From Candidatus Poribacteria bacterium (GTDB taxonomy: Bacteria > Poribacteria > WGA-4E > WGA-3G): a stretch of DNA of 64,000 nucleotides. The stretch is from the NCBI GenBank assembly GCA_958295945.1, contig OY282386.1:5140204-5204203 (forward strand), read 5' to 3'. Made by a program: the position numbers and the translations under genes. Under the pieces are notes generated by a model that did not search any database, was not told where the DNA came from, and was given only the letters and a program-made list of their open reading frames with translations. Every line of letters begins with the position of its first letter. Position 1 is the stretch's first letter. This document shows positions 43,140-51,706 of this stretch, in pieces.

Positions 43140-43464
43140 TTTCCTCTCCTCATCTTAAGTGATTGACGTTCATATAGATATTGTGTTGAGATTGGTTTGT
43201 CTTCATAATACTATGGAGGCGTGTAAAGTTTTTGCACACATACGACTTTCTGTTATTGTAGCGCGGGGTCTGCACGCCCCGCCATTGTTGGTAGTTGAAA
43301 GATGGCAAAATCAACCAGAATACGCGTGTGGTATTCTGCGGGGCACGGAGACCTCGCACTACAATGATCTATGAGATACGCTATAGAATTGGTATGACCT
43401 AAAATGGTATTCAAACCTGGTAAGATAATTATCTCTTCTCTGATTTTCACTTTTTTTCTAATTT
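43140..43464. other. Gene-free region before the sigma-crystallin gene
   Basis: The gap 43140-43530 contains no gene. It holds a partial GGGTGTGT-family end (about 43219-43236, GCGTGTAAAGTTTTTGCA), the 111-bp inverted-repeat element at 43255-43365 and, at its end, the ECF-like promoter block 43465-43492. Confidence 0.6.
43255..43365. mobile_element. 111-bp inverted-repeat element
   Basis: ATTGTAGCGCGGGGTCT at the left (43255-43271) and AGACCTCGCACTACAAT at the right (43349-43365) are inverted copies with two differences. Short GC-rich palindromic stretches lie just inside (GCACGCCCCGC and GCGGGGCACGG). No coding capacity. Confidence 0.7.
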
Positions 43465-43492
43465 TGCACCCTTTTCACCTCAAAATTGTGTC
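43465..43492 (+). promoter_or_regulatory. ECF-type promoter shared with the first sigma gene
   Basis: TGCACC at 43465-43470 and TGTC at 43489-43492 have the same 24-base offset as TGCAACC and CGTC before the gene at 25260. Bases TTGCA, CAAAAT, GTCA and GTA around them are identical in both places without a gap. Confidence 0.55.
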
Positions 43493-43530
43493 ATGTATAA
43501 TCGTAAACCAGATTAATGCAGAGGTTAATA

Positions 43531-44877
43531 ATGGAAAAAGACGATGTCCAACTTATACATAGAATATTATCCGGGGATCACACAGCGTTTAATACTTTAT
43601 TCCAAAAATACCAAAAGAGCATTCACGCTATTGCATGGCAAAAAATCGGGGATTATCACGTAGCGGAAGAAATCACACAAGATGTATTCCTACAAGCTTA
43701 TAATAAGCTATCCACGCTAAAAGAGCCAAACAAGTTTTCCAGATGGATTTACATCATCGCAAAGCGACGATGTGCTAACTGGCACCAAAGAGAGAAAAAT
43801 ACGATGCAATCCTTGGAAGCCACCGATGAAGCTATCTTAGAGAAATCTGCTTATGTAAACTATATCGCAGAGCAGCGAGAAAAGGCAGCCACAGAGCACC
43901 GCCGAGAAGTTGTTGATATGCTTCTGGAGAAATTACCAGAACGTGAACGCAAAGTGATAACACTTTATTACCTTGGTGAAATGTCATCCGAAGCGATAAG
44001 CGAATTCCTTGGCGTGTCAGTCAACACGATAAAAAGCCGACTTAGAAGGGCACGACAACGTCTGCAAGAGAATGAACTTATACAAGAAACTCCTGGAAAC
44101 ATCCAACCACCTACTAACGTATTCAAACAGAGCGATAGTGTGAATATGTCCTCTCAAACCGCCAACAATAACCAAAATAGAAGGAGTAAATCAGTGAGTG
44201 ACAAAAAAGAAATTTCCACCTATCCATTCATAGTTGAATGCTTTGAACAAACCAAATGCAGAGGAAAAAAAGTAACTATACTTCATACGACTGAGAACCT
44301 ACAAACTACTCTGGATCGTGCTGGATTTGAAGACAGTATCGCATCTGTGCGGATAATTAAAGGTCCAGGCTGTCCACGAGAAGGTGGGGAAGTTACGTTT
44401 TTTGAAAATCCTAAATTTTCAGGTGTTACATTACCATGTGACTTAGGACCGGAAATAATTGTGTCAGAGATACCTAATTATAAGGCTCAAATTTTATCAA
44501 TTGAGATAAATGTGAATCCATCTTCACAGAACAGTGATGAATTACAACATAGTAAACAGAAAACTCAGGAAATCGGCATCTATCCATTTTTTGTTGAATG
44601 TTTTGAACAACCCAGATTTAAAGGCAAAAAAGCATGCTTCGTTCAAACGACTGAGAACCTTCACGAAAGTCTGGAACGTTCTGGGTTTGAAGACCGTATA
44701 TCGTCTATGCGGATATACAAAGGCACTGATTGTCCTCCCGATGGCGGAGAAGTTGTGTTTTATGAAAAACCCAATTTTACAGGGCATTTCTTACCTATCC
44801 ACATGGAACCGAAATCATTAATGAAAGAGATACCCGACTTTAATAAGGCAATTCTCTCAATTAAGATGGTATGTTAG
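43531..44877 (+). CDS. ECF sigma factor fused to two beta/gamma-crystallin-like domains
   Basis: 448 residues. Residues 1-181 are a complete ECF sigma factor, colinear with that of the gene at 25260 ('KYQKSIHAIAWQKIGDYHVAEEITQDVF', 'LGEMSSEAISEFLGVSVNTIKSRLRRARQRL'). After a Gln/Asn-rich linker come two similar domains (about 230-325 and 345-448), each with paired Greek-key marks 'VECFEQ-x5-GKK...FEDSIASVRI' and 'GGEVTFFENPKFSGVTLP...AQILSIEI', typical of beta/gamma-crystallins, some of which bind calcium. 'ED-x-I-[AS]-S' approximates the calcium motif, but the second site is degenerate. No membrane segment, so the domains should be cytoplasmic. ATG 43531 has GAGG at 43521. AAGGAG at 44181 and an in-frame GTG at 44194 sit at the junction. 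Confidence 0.85.
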   Translation: MEKDDVQLIHRILSGDHTAFNTLFQKYQKSIHAIAWQKIGDYHVAEEITQDVFLQAYNKLSTLKEPNKFSRWIYIIAKRRCANWHQREKNTMQSLEATDEAILEKSAYVNYIAEQREKAATEHRREVVDMLLEKLPERERKVITLYYLGEMSSEAISEFLGVSVNTIKSRLRRARQRLQENELIQETPGNIQPPTNVFKQSDSVNMSSQTANNNQNRRSKSVSDKKEISTYPFIVECFEQTKCRGKKVTILHTTENLQTTLDRAGFEDSIASVRIIKGPGCPREGGEVTFFENPKFSGVTLPCDLGPEIIVSEIPNYKAQILSIEINVNPSSQNSDELQHSKQKTQEIGIYPFFVECFEQPRFKGKKACFVQTTENLHESLERSGFEDRISSMRIYKGTDCPPDGGEVVFYEKPNFTGHFLPIHMEPKSLMKEIPDFNKAILSIKMVC

Positions 44878-44955
44878 TATCCTTCATGTCAATTTATCAA
44901 GACTAAATTCAATAGATCACTCTCAGTGATTACGCAACGAACAAAGGATAATTGG

Positions 44956-45588
44956 GTGAACACTATGAAAAAAGATGTTTCAATAGAAAACTGGTTGATC
45001 AGAGGTACAGTTTTCATTCTGATCTTCACAATCGCATGCTTTGTATGGTTTCAATACCAGATGTCTATCACTGATCAATATGATGGCAACTACAAAGTCG
45101 AGACCAAACACATTGATGAATTATCGCAAACTGGACAGAAGCAAATAAAAGATAGAGAAATCAATGATGATGCAGAACAGGATATAACTGGGAATAATAG
45201 TACTGATTCTGAAGAAATGGACGATATAGAATCTGAACGCAACATTGATAAATTTCATAGTAGTAAGAGCGAAAGTAAGGAAACCACTACCTATCTATTC
45301 ATAGTTGAATGTTATGAGCGATCCAAATGTGAAGGGAAAAAAATAACTATTCTCCAAACGACTGAGAACCTACAGGATATTCTGGATCGTTCTGGGTTTG
45401 AAGATGGAATAGCGTCTGTACGGATAGTAAAACTTTCAGGTTGTCCACGAGAAGGCGGGGAAGTTACGTTTTATGAAAACCCCAATTTTAAAGGTGTTAC
45501 CTTACCTTGTGACTTGGGACCGGACGTAATTGTGGAAGAGATACCTGATTATAAGGGGCAAATTTTATCAATTAAGATAGAAGGTTGA
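44956..45588 (+). CDS. Membrane-anchored beta/gamma-crystallin-like protein
   Basis: About 210 residues: short N-terminus, membrane helix (about 13-33, 'WLIRGTVFILIFTIACFVWF'), a strongly acidic linker (about 45-105), and one crystallin-like domain ('FIVECYERSKCEGKKITILQTTENLQDILDRSGFEDGIASVRI', 'GGEVTFYENPNFKGVTLPCDLGPDVIVEEIPDYKGQILSIKI') very similar to the first such domain of the preceding sigma fusion. GTG 44956 is chosen because AAAGGA lies seven bases upstream; ATG 44965 is possible. It lies 78 bases after the sigma gene, so it may be part of the same pathway, with its domain outside the membrane. Confidence 0.78.
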   Translation: MNTMKKDVSIENWLIRGTVFILIFTIACFVWFQYQMSITDQYDGNYKVETKHIDELSQTGQKQIKDREINDDAEQDITGNNSTDSEEMDDIESERNIDKFHSSKSESKETTTYLFIVECYERSKCEGKKITILQTTENLQDILDRSGFEDGIASVRIVKLSGCPREGGEVTFYENPNFKGVTLPCDLGPDVIVEEIPDYKGQILSIKIEG

Positions 45589-46040
45589 ACATCCTTGTTG
45601 TTATGTATGATGGAAAACCGATGTGCAACAACGTATAACGTGCGGTTTGTAAGTCGGACCATAGGTGTCCTTTTAGCGAACGAACCAACCACACACTGTA
45701 ATTTGAGGTCTGTATGCCACGCCTTTGTCTGAACCAGGATTTTCAGGATTGGTAGATTTTCAGGATTAGAGTCTGATCAGTCAAAGTGCCGTTGTCATAA
45801 AAAGTTCGCTCATGTAAAGATTGAGTGCGTCGTTTTTCAACGAAGTCAATGGCCACACGGGTTTAAATTCTTTATTAGCACTTATTCTTTACATGAGCCA
45901 AAAAGTTTTTCTGTTGCTGCTATCAGACTTATTTTTTATAGTGAGAATGCAACATTGATGAGACGTAATCCTGTGAATCCTATACTCCTGAAAATCCTGG
46001 TTCAGACAAGTGACAAAAACTTTACACCACCCATTTAATT
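45589..46040. repeat. Gene-free region with nested inverted repeats
   Basis: No gene. TTGTCTGAACCAGGATTTTC begins at 45726 and its inverted copy ends at 46010, a perfect match over about 24 bases, enclosing some 285 bases. The same motif recurs at 17165-17229 and 17627-17670. Inside lies a further inverted-repeat unit (45808-45898). AAAAACTTTACACCACCC (46011-46030 region) resembles an end of the GGGTGTGT family. Confidence 0.7.
45808..45898. mobile_element. 91-bp inverted-repeat element
   Basis: GCTCATGTAAAGATTGAGTG (from 45808) and its complement ending at 45898 match over 21 bases with three differences. It sits inside the larger inverted repeat 45726-46010. Confidence 0.6.
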
Positions 46041-46069
46041 TTGACAAGCACCGCTTTTTATAGTATAAT
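46041..46069 (+). promoter_or_regulatory. Consensus sigma-70 promoter of the rplM operon
   Basis: TTGACA at 46041-46046 and TATAAT at 46064-46069 both match consensus fully and are separated by exactly 17 bases, as expected for a highly expressed ribosomal protein operon. Confidence 0.93.
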
Positions 46070-46131
46070 ACAATAGGTATGCGAACTTACGTTAATGAAA
46101 TATAAAGATTTTACCGAAAAGGTCAAGTATC

Positions 46132-46569
46132 ATGGTATTGAAAACGAAAACTTTTTTTCCTAAATCCGATAAAGATATAAAGTGGTATGTCGTGGATGCA
46201 GAAGGACAGGTGCTTGGACGATTAGCGTCACGCATTGCACAAGTGCTGCGCGGGAAACATGATCCCAGTTTTACACCACATGCAGATTTAGGCTACCGTG
46301 TTGCAGTGATAAACGCAGAAAAGATCGTTGTCACTGGCGACAAAGCAGAACAAAAAACTTACTTCCGATACAGTGGTTATCCTGGTGGCGATAGATATAG
46401 AACTTTCAAGGAACAGATGGAACGCAACCCGGAGTTTATCATTACAGCTGCTGTCAAAGGGATGGTCCCGAAGAACAAACTCGGTGCAAAACTGATGAAG
46501 GGATTAAAGGTCTACAAAGGACCTAACCATCCGCACCAAGCACAGGAACCGGAAGTCCTAACATTTTAA
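46132..46569 (+). CDS. rplM: 50S ribosomal protein L13
   Basis: 145 residues. L13 binds 23S rRNA early in large-subunit assembly. Family marks: 'WYVVDAEGQVLGRLASRIAQVLRGKHDPSFTPHADLGYRVAVINAEKIVVTGDKA', 'YFRYSGYPGG', 'AVKGMVPKNKLGAKLMKGLKVYKGPNHPHQAQEP'. First gene of the rplM-rpsI-purA group behind a consensus promoter. Confidence 0.98.
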   Translation: MVLKTKTFFPKSDKDIKWYVVDAEGQVLGRLASRIAQVLRGKHDPSFTPHADLGYRVAVINAEKIVVTGDKAEQKTYFRYSGYPGGDRYRTFKEQMERNPEFIITAAVKGMVPKNKLGAKLMKGLKVYKGPNHPHQAQEPEVLTF

Positions 46570-46584
46570 CAGTTGAGGAATTAT

Positions 46585-46980
46585 ATGGCAATTGAACAAT
46601 TTTGGGGAACAGGAAGACGTAAAACCTCTGTCGCACGTGTAAGAATCATTCCAGGTGGTGAAGGCGGTATTCTCGTCAATAAGAAACCTATTGAGGACTA
46701 TTTTGATCGTTCCGATCACATACAGGTAGCACGCAGACCCATTGAACACGTTGAAAAAACTGGAGAGTTCGTTGTACATGTCAATGTCCGTGGAGGCGGG
46801 AATACTGGACAAGCAGGTGCTATTTCTCACGGTCTTGCTCGCGCACTCGTTAAAGCAGATGAATCATTGAAACCTTCTTTGAAAAAAGGTGGATTCCTAA
46901 CACGTGACCCACGAATGGTAGAACGTAAGAAGTATGGACAGAAGGGTGCACGGGCACGTTTCCAATTCTCAAAACGTTAA
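46585..46980 (+). CDS. rpsI: 30S ribosomal protein S9
   Basis: 131 residues. '[19 protein letters not shown]', '[19 protein letters not shown]' and the C-terminal '[27 protein letters not shown]' with final Lys-Arg, which reaches towards P-site tRNA, define S9. Start ATG 46585 is preceded by GAGG at 46575-46578; TTG 46573 would add four residues. It follows rplM by 15 bases, the usual pairing. Confidence 0.98.
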   Translation: MAIEQFWGTGRRKTSVARVRIIPGGEGGILVNKKPIEDYFDRSDHIQVARRPIEHVEKTGEFVVHVNVRGGGNTGQAGAISHGLARALVKADESLKPSLKKGGFLTRDPRMVERKKYGQKGARARFQFSKR

Positions 46981-47006
46981 TCGTGGAATACGTCCAGCGG
47001 AATTAA

Positions 47007-48320
<1,314 letters not shown>

Positions 48321-48369
48321 TTCCCATACCATTTTCTCCCTTCAAGTTCCGCAGTTTTTGCACTTTAAC

Positions 48370-48398
48370 TTGACATTTACAGAAAATGGTTGTATCAT
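48370..48398 (+). promoter_or_regulatory. Sigma-70 promoter of the tRNA genes
   Basis: TTGACA at 48370-48375, 17-base spacer, TATCAT at 48393-48398, ending 16 bases before tRNA-Lys. Confidence 0.85.
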
Positions 48399-48414
48399 TT
48401 AATATTGTGATTTT

Positions 48415-48487
48415 GAGCCGTTAGCTCAGCAGGTAGAGCATCTGACTTTTAATCAGGTGGTCACAGGTTCGATTCCTGTACGGCTCA
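48415..48487 (+). tRNA. tRNA-Lys (anticodon UUU)
   Basis: GAGCCGT (48415-48421) pairs with ACGGCTC (48480-48486), discriminator A48487. D-arm TAGCTCAGCAGGTAGAGCA, anticodon arm CTGA-CTTTTAA-TCAG with TTT, T-arm ACAGGTTCGATTCCTGT. CCA is not encoded. Confidence 0.97.
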
Positions 48488-48499
48488 CTTAAATATTAC

Positions 48500-48574
48500 G
48501 CCCCCGTCGTCTAGCCTGGCCAAGGACACCGCCCTTTCACGGCGGCGACACGAGTTCAAATCTCGTCGGGGGTA
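48500..48574 (+). tRNA. tRNA-Glu (anticodon UUC)
   Basis: GCCCCCG (48500-48506) pairs with CGGGGGT (48567-48573), with a G-U at the first pair; discriminator A48574. Anticodon arm CCGCC-CTTTCAC-GGCGG with TTC, T-arm ACGAGTTCAAATCTCGT. CCA is not encoded. It is co-transcribed with tRNA-Lys, 12 bases away. Confidence 0.96.
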
Positions 48575-48583
48575 TTTTTCATT

Positions 48584-48626
48584 AAGAAACCCAACCTATG
48601 GACCATAGGTTGGGTTTCTTATTTTC
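48584..48626 (+). terminator. Rho-independent terminator of the tRNA operon
   Basis: AAGAAACCCAACCTATG (48584-48600) pairs perfectly with CATAGGTTGGGTTTCTT (48604-48620) around GAC, followed by ATTTTC; an A/T tract precedes it on the other strand, so it could work in both directions. Confidence 0.88.
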
Positions 48627-48765
48627 AATAGTAATTCCATTTCTTAACAATTGTTTGCGTGAAGAAATAGACCTTTCGTAGTCGCGCAATTCATTGCACC
48701 TTTTACATTTCTTCTCAAAAGAGATAATCATTTATAGAATTGGAATAAGAAGTATAAGATGGAGA

Positions 48766-49224
48766 TTAATCTGCAGCCTCAGCGAGTTCCAACAATATAG
48801 GTGATTCAACTCGTATAGCATCTTTGATGCAAACTTCTTCGCATAGCAAACATCCAACACAATCCCTCGGTTTCACAAGTTCACAGATTCCAAGGAAGCT
48901 ATCAGCATGTTCATTTGACACCGGGTCAATGATTTCAAGACAATCCCACGGACAGATTTGTACACAGAAATCACAACCAGAACAGAGCTCTTCATAGATT
49001 ACTGCAACGGGACGATGCGTGCGAACAGGAATAAACTTGCACACCTTGCCAAACTGGTCCCGTATTGCTTCCACAGGACACACCATGCCACATGCACTGC
49101 AATCAATGCACACATCTGGGTCAATTATGTGCAACTTGTTTCGATCTCCTGTAATCGCTTCAACCGGACATTTGTCTAAACACTGCACACACCCAATGCA
49201 TTCTTCAGTGATGAAGTATGCCAT
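48766..49224 (-). CDS. Polyferredoxin with four [4Fe-4S] motifs
   Basis: 152 residues. Four C-x2-C-x2-C-x3-C motifs: 'CIGCVQCLDKCP' (about 10-21), 'CIDCSACGMVCP' (about 38-49), 'CSGCDFCVQICP' (about 81-92) and 'CVGCLLCEEVCI' (about 124-135). The chain thus binds up to four clusters and serves as a soluble electron carrier or as a subunit. The start is ATG 49224 (MAYFITEECIGC), preceded by GGAGG; the in-frame GTG 49239 lies over that ribosome site. The neighbouring genes encode thioredoxin-fold proteins, so a redox role is shared, but the partner enzyme is not in the window. Confidence 0.93.
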   Translation of the reverse strand: MAYFITEECIGCVQCLDKCPVEAITGDRNKLHIIDPDVCIDCSACGMVCPVEAIRDQFGKVCKFIPVRTHRPVAVIYEELCSGCDFCVQICPWDCLEIIDPVSNEHADSFLGICELVKPRDCVGCLLCEEVCIKDAIRVESPILLELAEAAD

Positions 49225-49248
49225 AATAGTTACCTCCACTTAATTTAT

Positions 49249-51624
49249 TTAGGATAATCCAAGATGTGTTGCAACATATTCGTCCAGTTTCGCAACCCAT
49301 TCTTCAGGTGAATGCACCTCTCTATTACGTGCCATAATAACCTTTCCTTCTTTATTAATCAACACAATTGCTGGATATGTTCGTCCTGCACTAACACCAA
49401 ATTGTTTCGCTAACGGACCATTCCAGTGACCACCATCATAAATGTGTCGTCCAATGACTTTATCTTCACGGAGATTGTCCCGCAAATGTTCTTCATCTTG
49501 ATACCCCATTACACTGACACCAATAACTTCAAAACCTTTTTGATGATATTTTCGGTATATTGCTTCCAGATCCTTCAGCACTTGATTCGGAAATCCCAAA
49601 TAGAATAAGGTAACTTTTCCTCGGAATGTTTCAGAGGATACAGGATTTCCATCTATATCGGTCGCGGAGAAATCAGCTACTATGTCACCAATTCGCGTTG
49701 CTTCTGTCCTATTCACGTTTTGTCCAAGTAGAAACTGCCTGTTCATAACAGAAATAATTGTACCATCTCGATCAATGAGCCACTGAGATGGAATGAAATT
49801 GATACCGAAAAACCGAGCAATTTCACTATGCCAACCCTTACTATCAAAGATCTGTACCCAGGGAATTTCATGTTCCTCAATATAGTTCCGTAATTCGTCT
49901 TCACTGTCATCTAAACTTATACCTATGACTTCAAATCCGTTCTTGTGATGTTCTTCATAAACTTCTTTAATATAAGGTATTTCAGGTTTACAAGGACCGC
50001 ACCACCATGCACAAAAATTGAGCAGGACTAAATTGCCACGGTAATTAGAGAATGAAATGGGTGTCCCATCAAGAGTAGTTGCAGAAAAATCGGGAAGTTG
50101 CAATCCTTCCCAAGCGGGTTGTTCCCATCGATATTCTGAATGTGGTTCCCACGGATATTTACTTGCCAATTCAGTTTCGCCTAATGTTTGGTAAATATCA
50201 CCAAGTCCGCGCAAAGAATACCAGTCGTCAGGTTCTTCTTCAAGCCGTTGCTGAAAGGTGTTTTTTGCTTGATTAATTAGGGATCTGCTTCTTGCAATTA
50301 GTTCAGTGTTTCCTTCGGGATTTCTCCTCAGTTTGCGATAGATATGGCAAGGAGTCTTACCGCTCTTGTTGTAAAGTTCTGTAAGCCAATAATATAATCC
50401 GTTTCCATCTTGCTGCTGTGCCCTTTCAAACAATTTCTCAAGTGCTGGCAACACCAGTTCAACCAGAATATTCTTATTTTCATTGAAAGGATTATTATCA
50501 CTACAAATCGCATAAAAGCAAATTTCTGTGTCATTCGGCAATAACGCTATTGCTTGTTCAAGGAAGGGGTATTCTATATCTTCAACAATAAATGCTAACA
50601 ACTTTGCTGCAGTGCCGTTATTCGGTTGCGTTTCAAGTGCCTCTTCAGCGCATTCTCTCAGTTCCATACGCATATATTTGGGAAACCGTGGAATATACTC
50701 TGATAGATCCACCGGCAACTTCGCCTGTCCATCAACAACGCCTATTTCAATCCGCGTTTTGAAATACATCAGAAGTTGTTCTTGAACTTTGAGAGAGATT
50801 TTCCATTTTCTACTTGACAATTCTCGGTCATCAAGCGAATTGAGATAAGTCTCCCAAAAATCAACCTTTTCGGAAGTTGGATCCCCGAAATCAGGGTGTT
50901 CATCTGTTTCTTGAAGTAATTCTTTTTGAAACGCTGCAAGTTCATTGTGGAAGGCAGTTCTACATCTGTTAATCAACGCGTTACACTTTTCAATGAGTTC
51001 TCTCCGCTCATTTTGATCTTCCGGTTTTTCAGGGTCATCCTTAAGTTCCTGAAGCTTTTCCTTTGCCTTTCCATATACTGAATCTGGACTTCTACCGATT
51101 CTATTATAGGTAGACTTTGCATCTTGATAACGATCAGTTGTCCCTTCTTGTTTTGCCCATTCATATATGTTTTCAAGTGCAGTGAGAAATTTTTCTTGTG
51201 AGTCATCATTTCGTCTGATTGAACCAGAGTTTCTATAGTATTCGTCAATAATGATAATATTCGCACAAGGGTCCTTCGGTGCTAATCTCATCACGGTTTC
51301 TATATGCTCATCAGGGTCATCCTCGGCACATGTCACAATTATAGCGGCAGCATTTTCTGGATCTGTAGCGAGAAAATCATCCGCTAATGCCCGTAATTTC
51401 AACAGCATCTCCTTTGGAAACCGCCAAAAGTAATCGTAAAGACCAGGGGGAAGTGTGGTAGCACCATCAACAACACCTTCTTCAATCTTTTCTTTCAGAT
51501 AGGCAAGAAATTGTCCCTGCGTCTTCTCGTCCATCTGCAATTCACCGTTACCTGCTGAAAGTCCATAGTCGTCAAGAGAGTTAAGAAAGGTATACCAGAA
51601 ATCTGCTGAAGTGTATTTGTCCAT
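49249..51624 (-). CDS. Large protein with duplicated N-terminal module and two thioredoxin folds
   Basis: 791 residues, apparently cytoplasmic (no signal). Residues about 5-105 and 260-350 are two copies of an unrecognised helical module ('DFWYTFLNSLDD...FLAYLKEKIEEGVVDG-TTLP...FP..M...LR..A...L...P'). Helical repeats follow to about 500. Then come two redoxin folds: the first ('LPDFSATTLDGTPISFSNYRGNLVLLNFCAWWCGPC', about 510-640) has a WCGPC active site at about 541-545; the second ('ADFSATDIDGNPVSSETFRGKVTLFYLGF', about 650-791) lacks both cysteines. TlpA/ResA-like domains reduce disulfides or act as peroxiredoxins. ATG 51624 has AGGAG seven bases upstream. The next gene upstream is a paralogue. 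Confidence 0.82.
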   Translation of the reverse strand: MDKYTSADFWYTFLNSLDDYGLSAGNGELQMDEKTQGQFLAYLKEKIEEGVVDGATTLPPGLYDYFWRFPKEMLLKLRALADDFLATDPENAAAIIVTCAEDDPDEHIETVMRLAPKDPCANIIIIDEYYRNSGSIRRNDDSQEKFLTALENIYEWAKQEGTTDRYQDAKSTYNRIGRSPDSVYGKAKEKLQELKDDPEKPEDQNERRELIEKCNALINRCRTAFHNELAAFQKELLQETDEHPDFGDPTSEKVDFWETYLNSLDDRELSSRKWKISLKVQEQLLMYFKTRIEIGVVDGQAKLPVDLSEYIPRFPKYMRMELRECAEEALETQPNNGTAAKLLAFIVEDIEYPFLEQAIALLPNDTEICFYAICSDNNPFNENKNILVELVLPALEKLFERAQQQDGNGLYYWLTELYNKSGKTPCHIYRKLRRNPEGNTELIARSRSLINQAKNTFQQRLEEEPDDWYSLRGLGDIYQTLGETELASKYPWEPHSEYRWEQPAWEGLQLPDFSATTLDGTPISFSNYRGNLVLLNFCAWWCGPCKPEIPYIKEVYEEHHKNGFEVIGISLDDSEDELRNYIEEHEIPWVQIFDSKGWHSEIARFFGINFIPSQWLIDRDGTIISVMNRQFLLGQNVNRTEATRIGDIVADFSATDIDGNPVSSETFRGKVTLFYLGFPNQVLKDLEAIYRKYHQKGFEVIGVSVMGYQDEEHLRDNLREDKVIGRHIYDGGHWNGPLAKQFGVSAGRTYPAIVLINKEGKVIMARNREVHSPEEWVAKLDEYVATHLGLS

Positions 51625-51706
51625 CAAGATTCTCCTATATTTCGTTTTTAATTAATGCATAGATAGATGCTTGAAAATTAAGGATTTCTGTGAATGTTTA
51701 ATGGTT

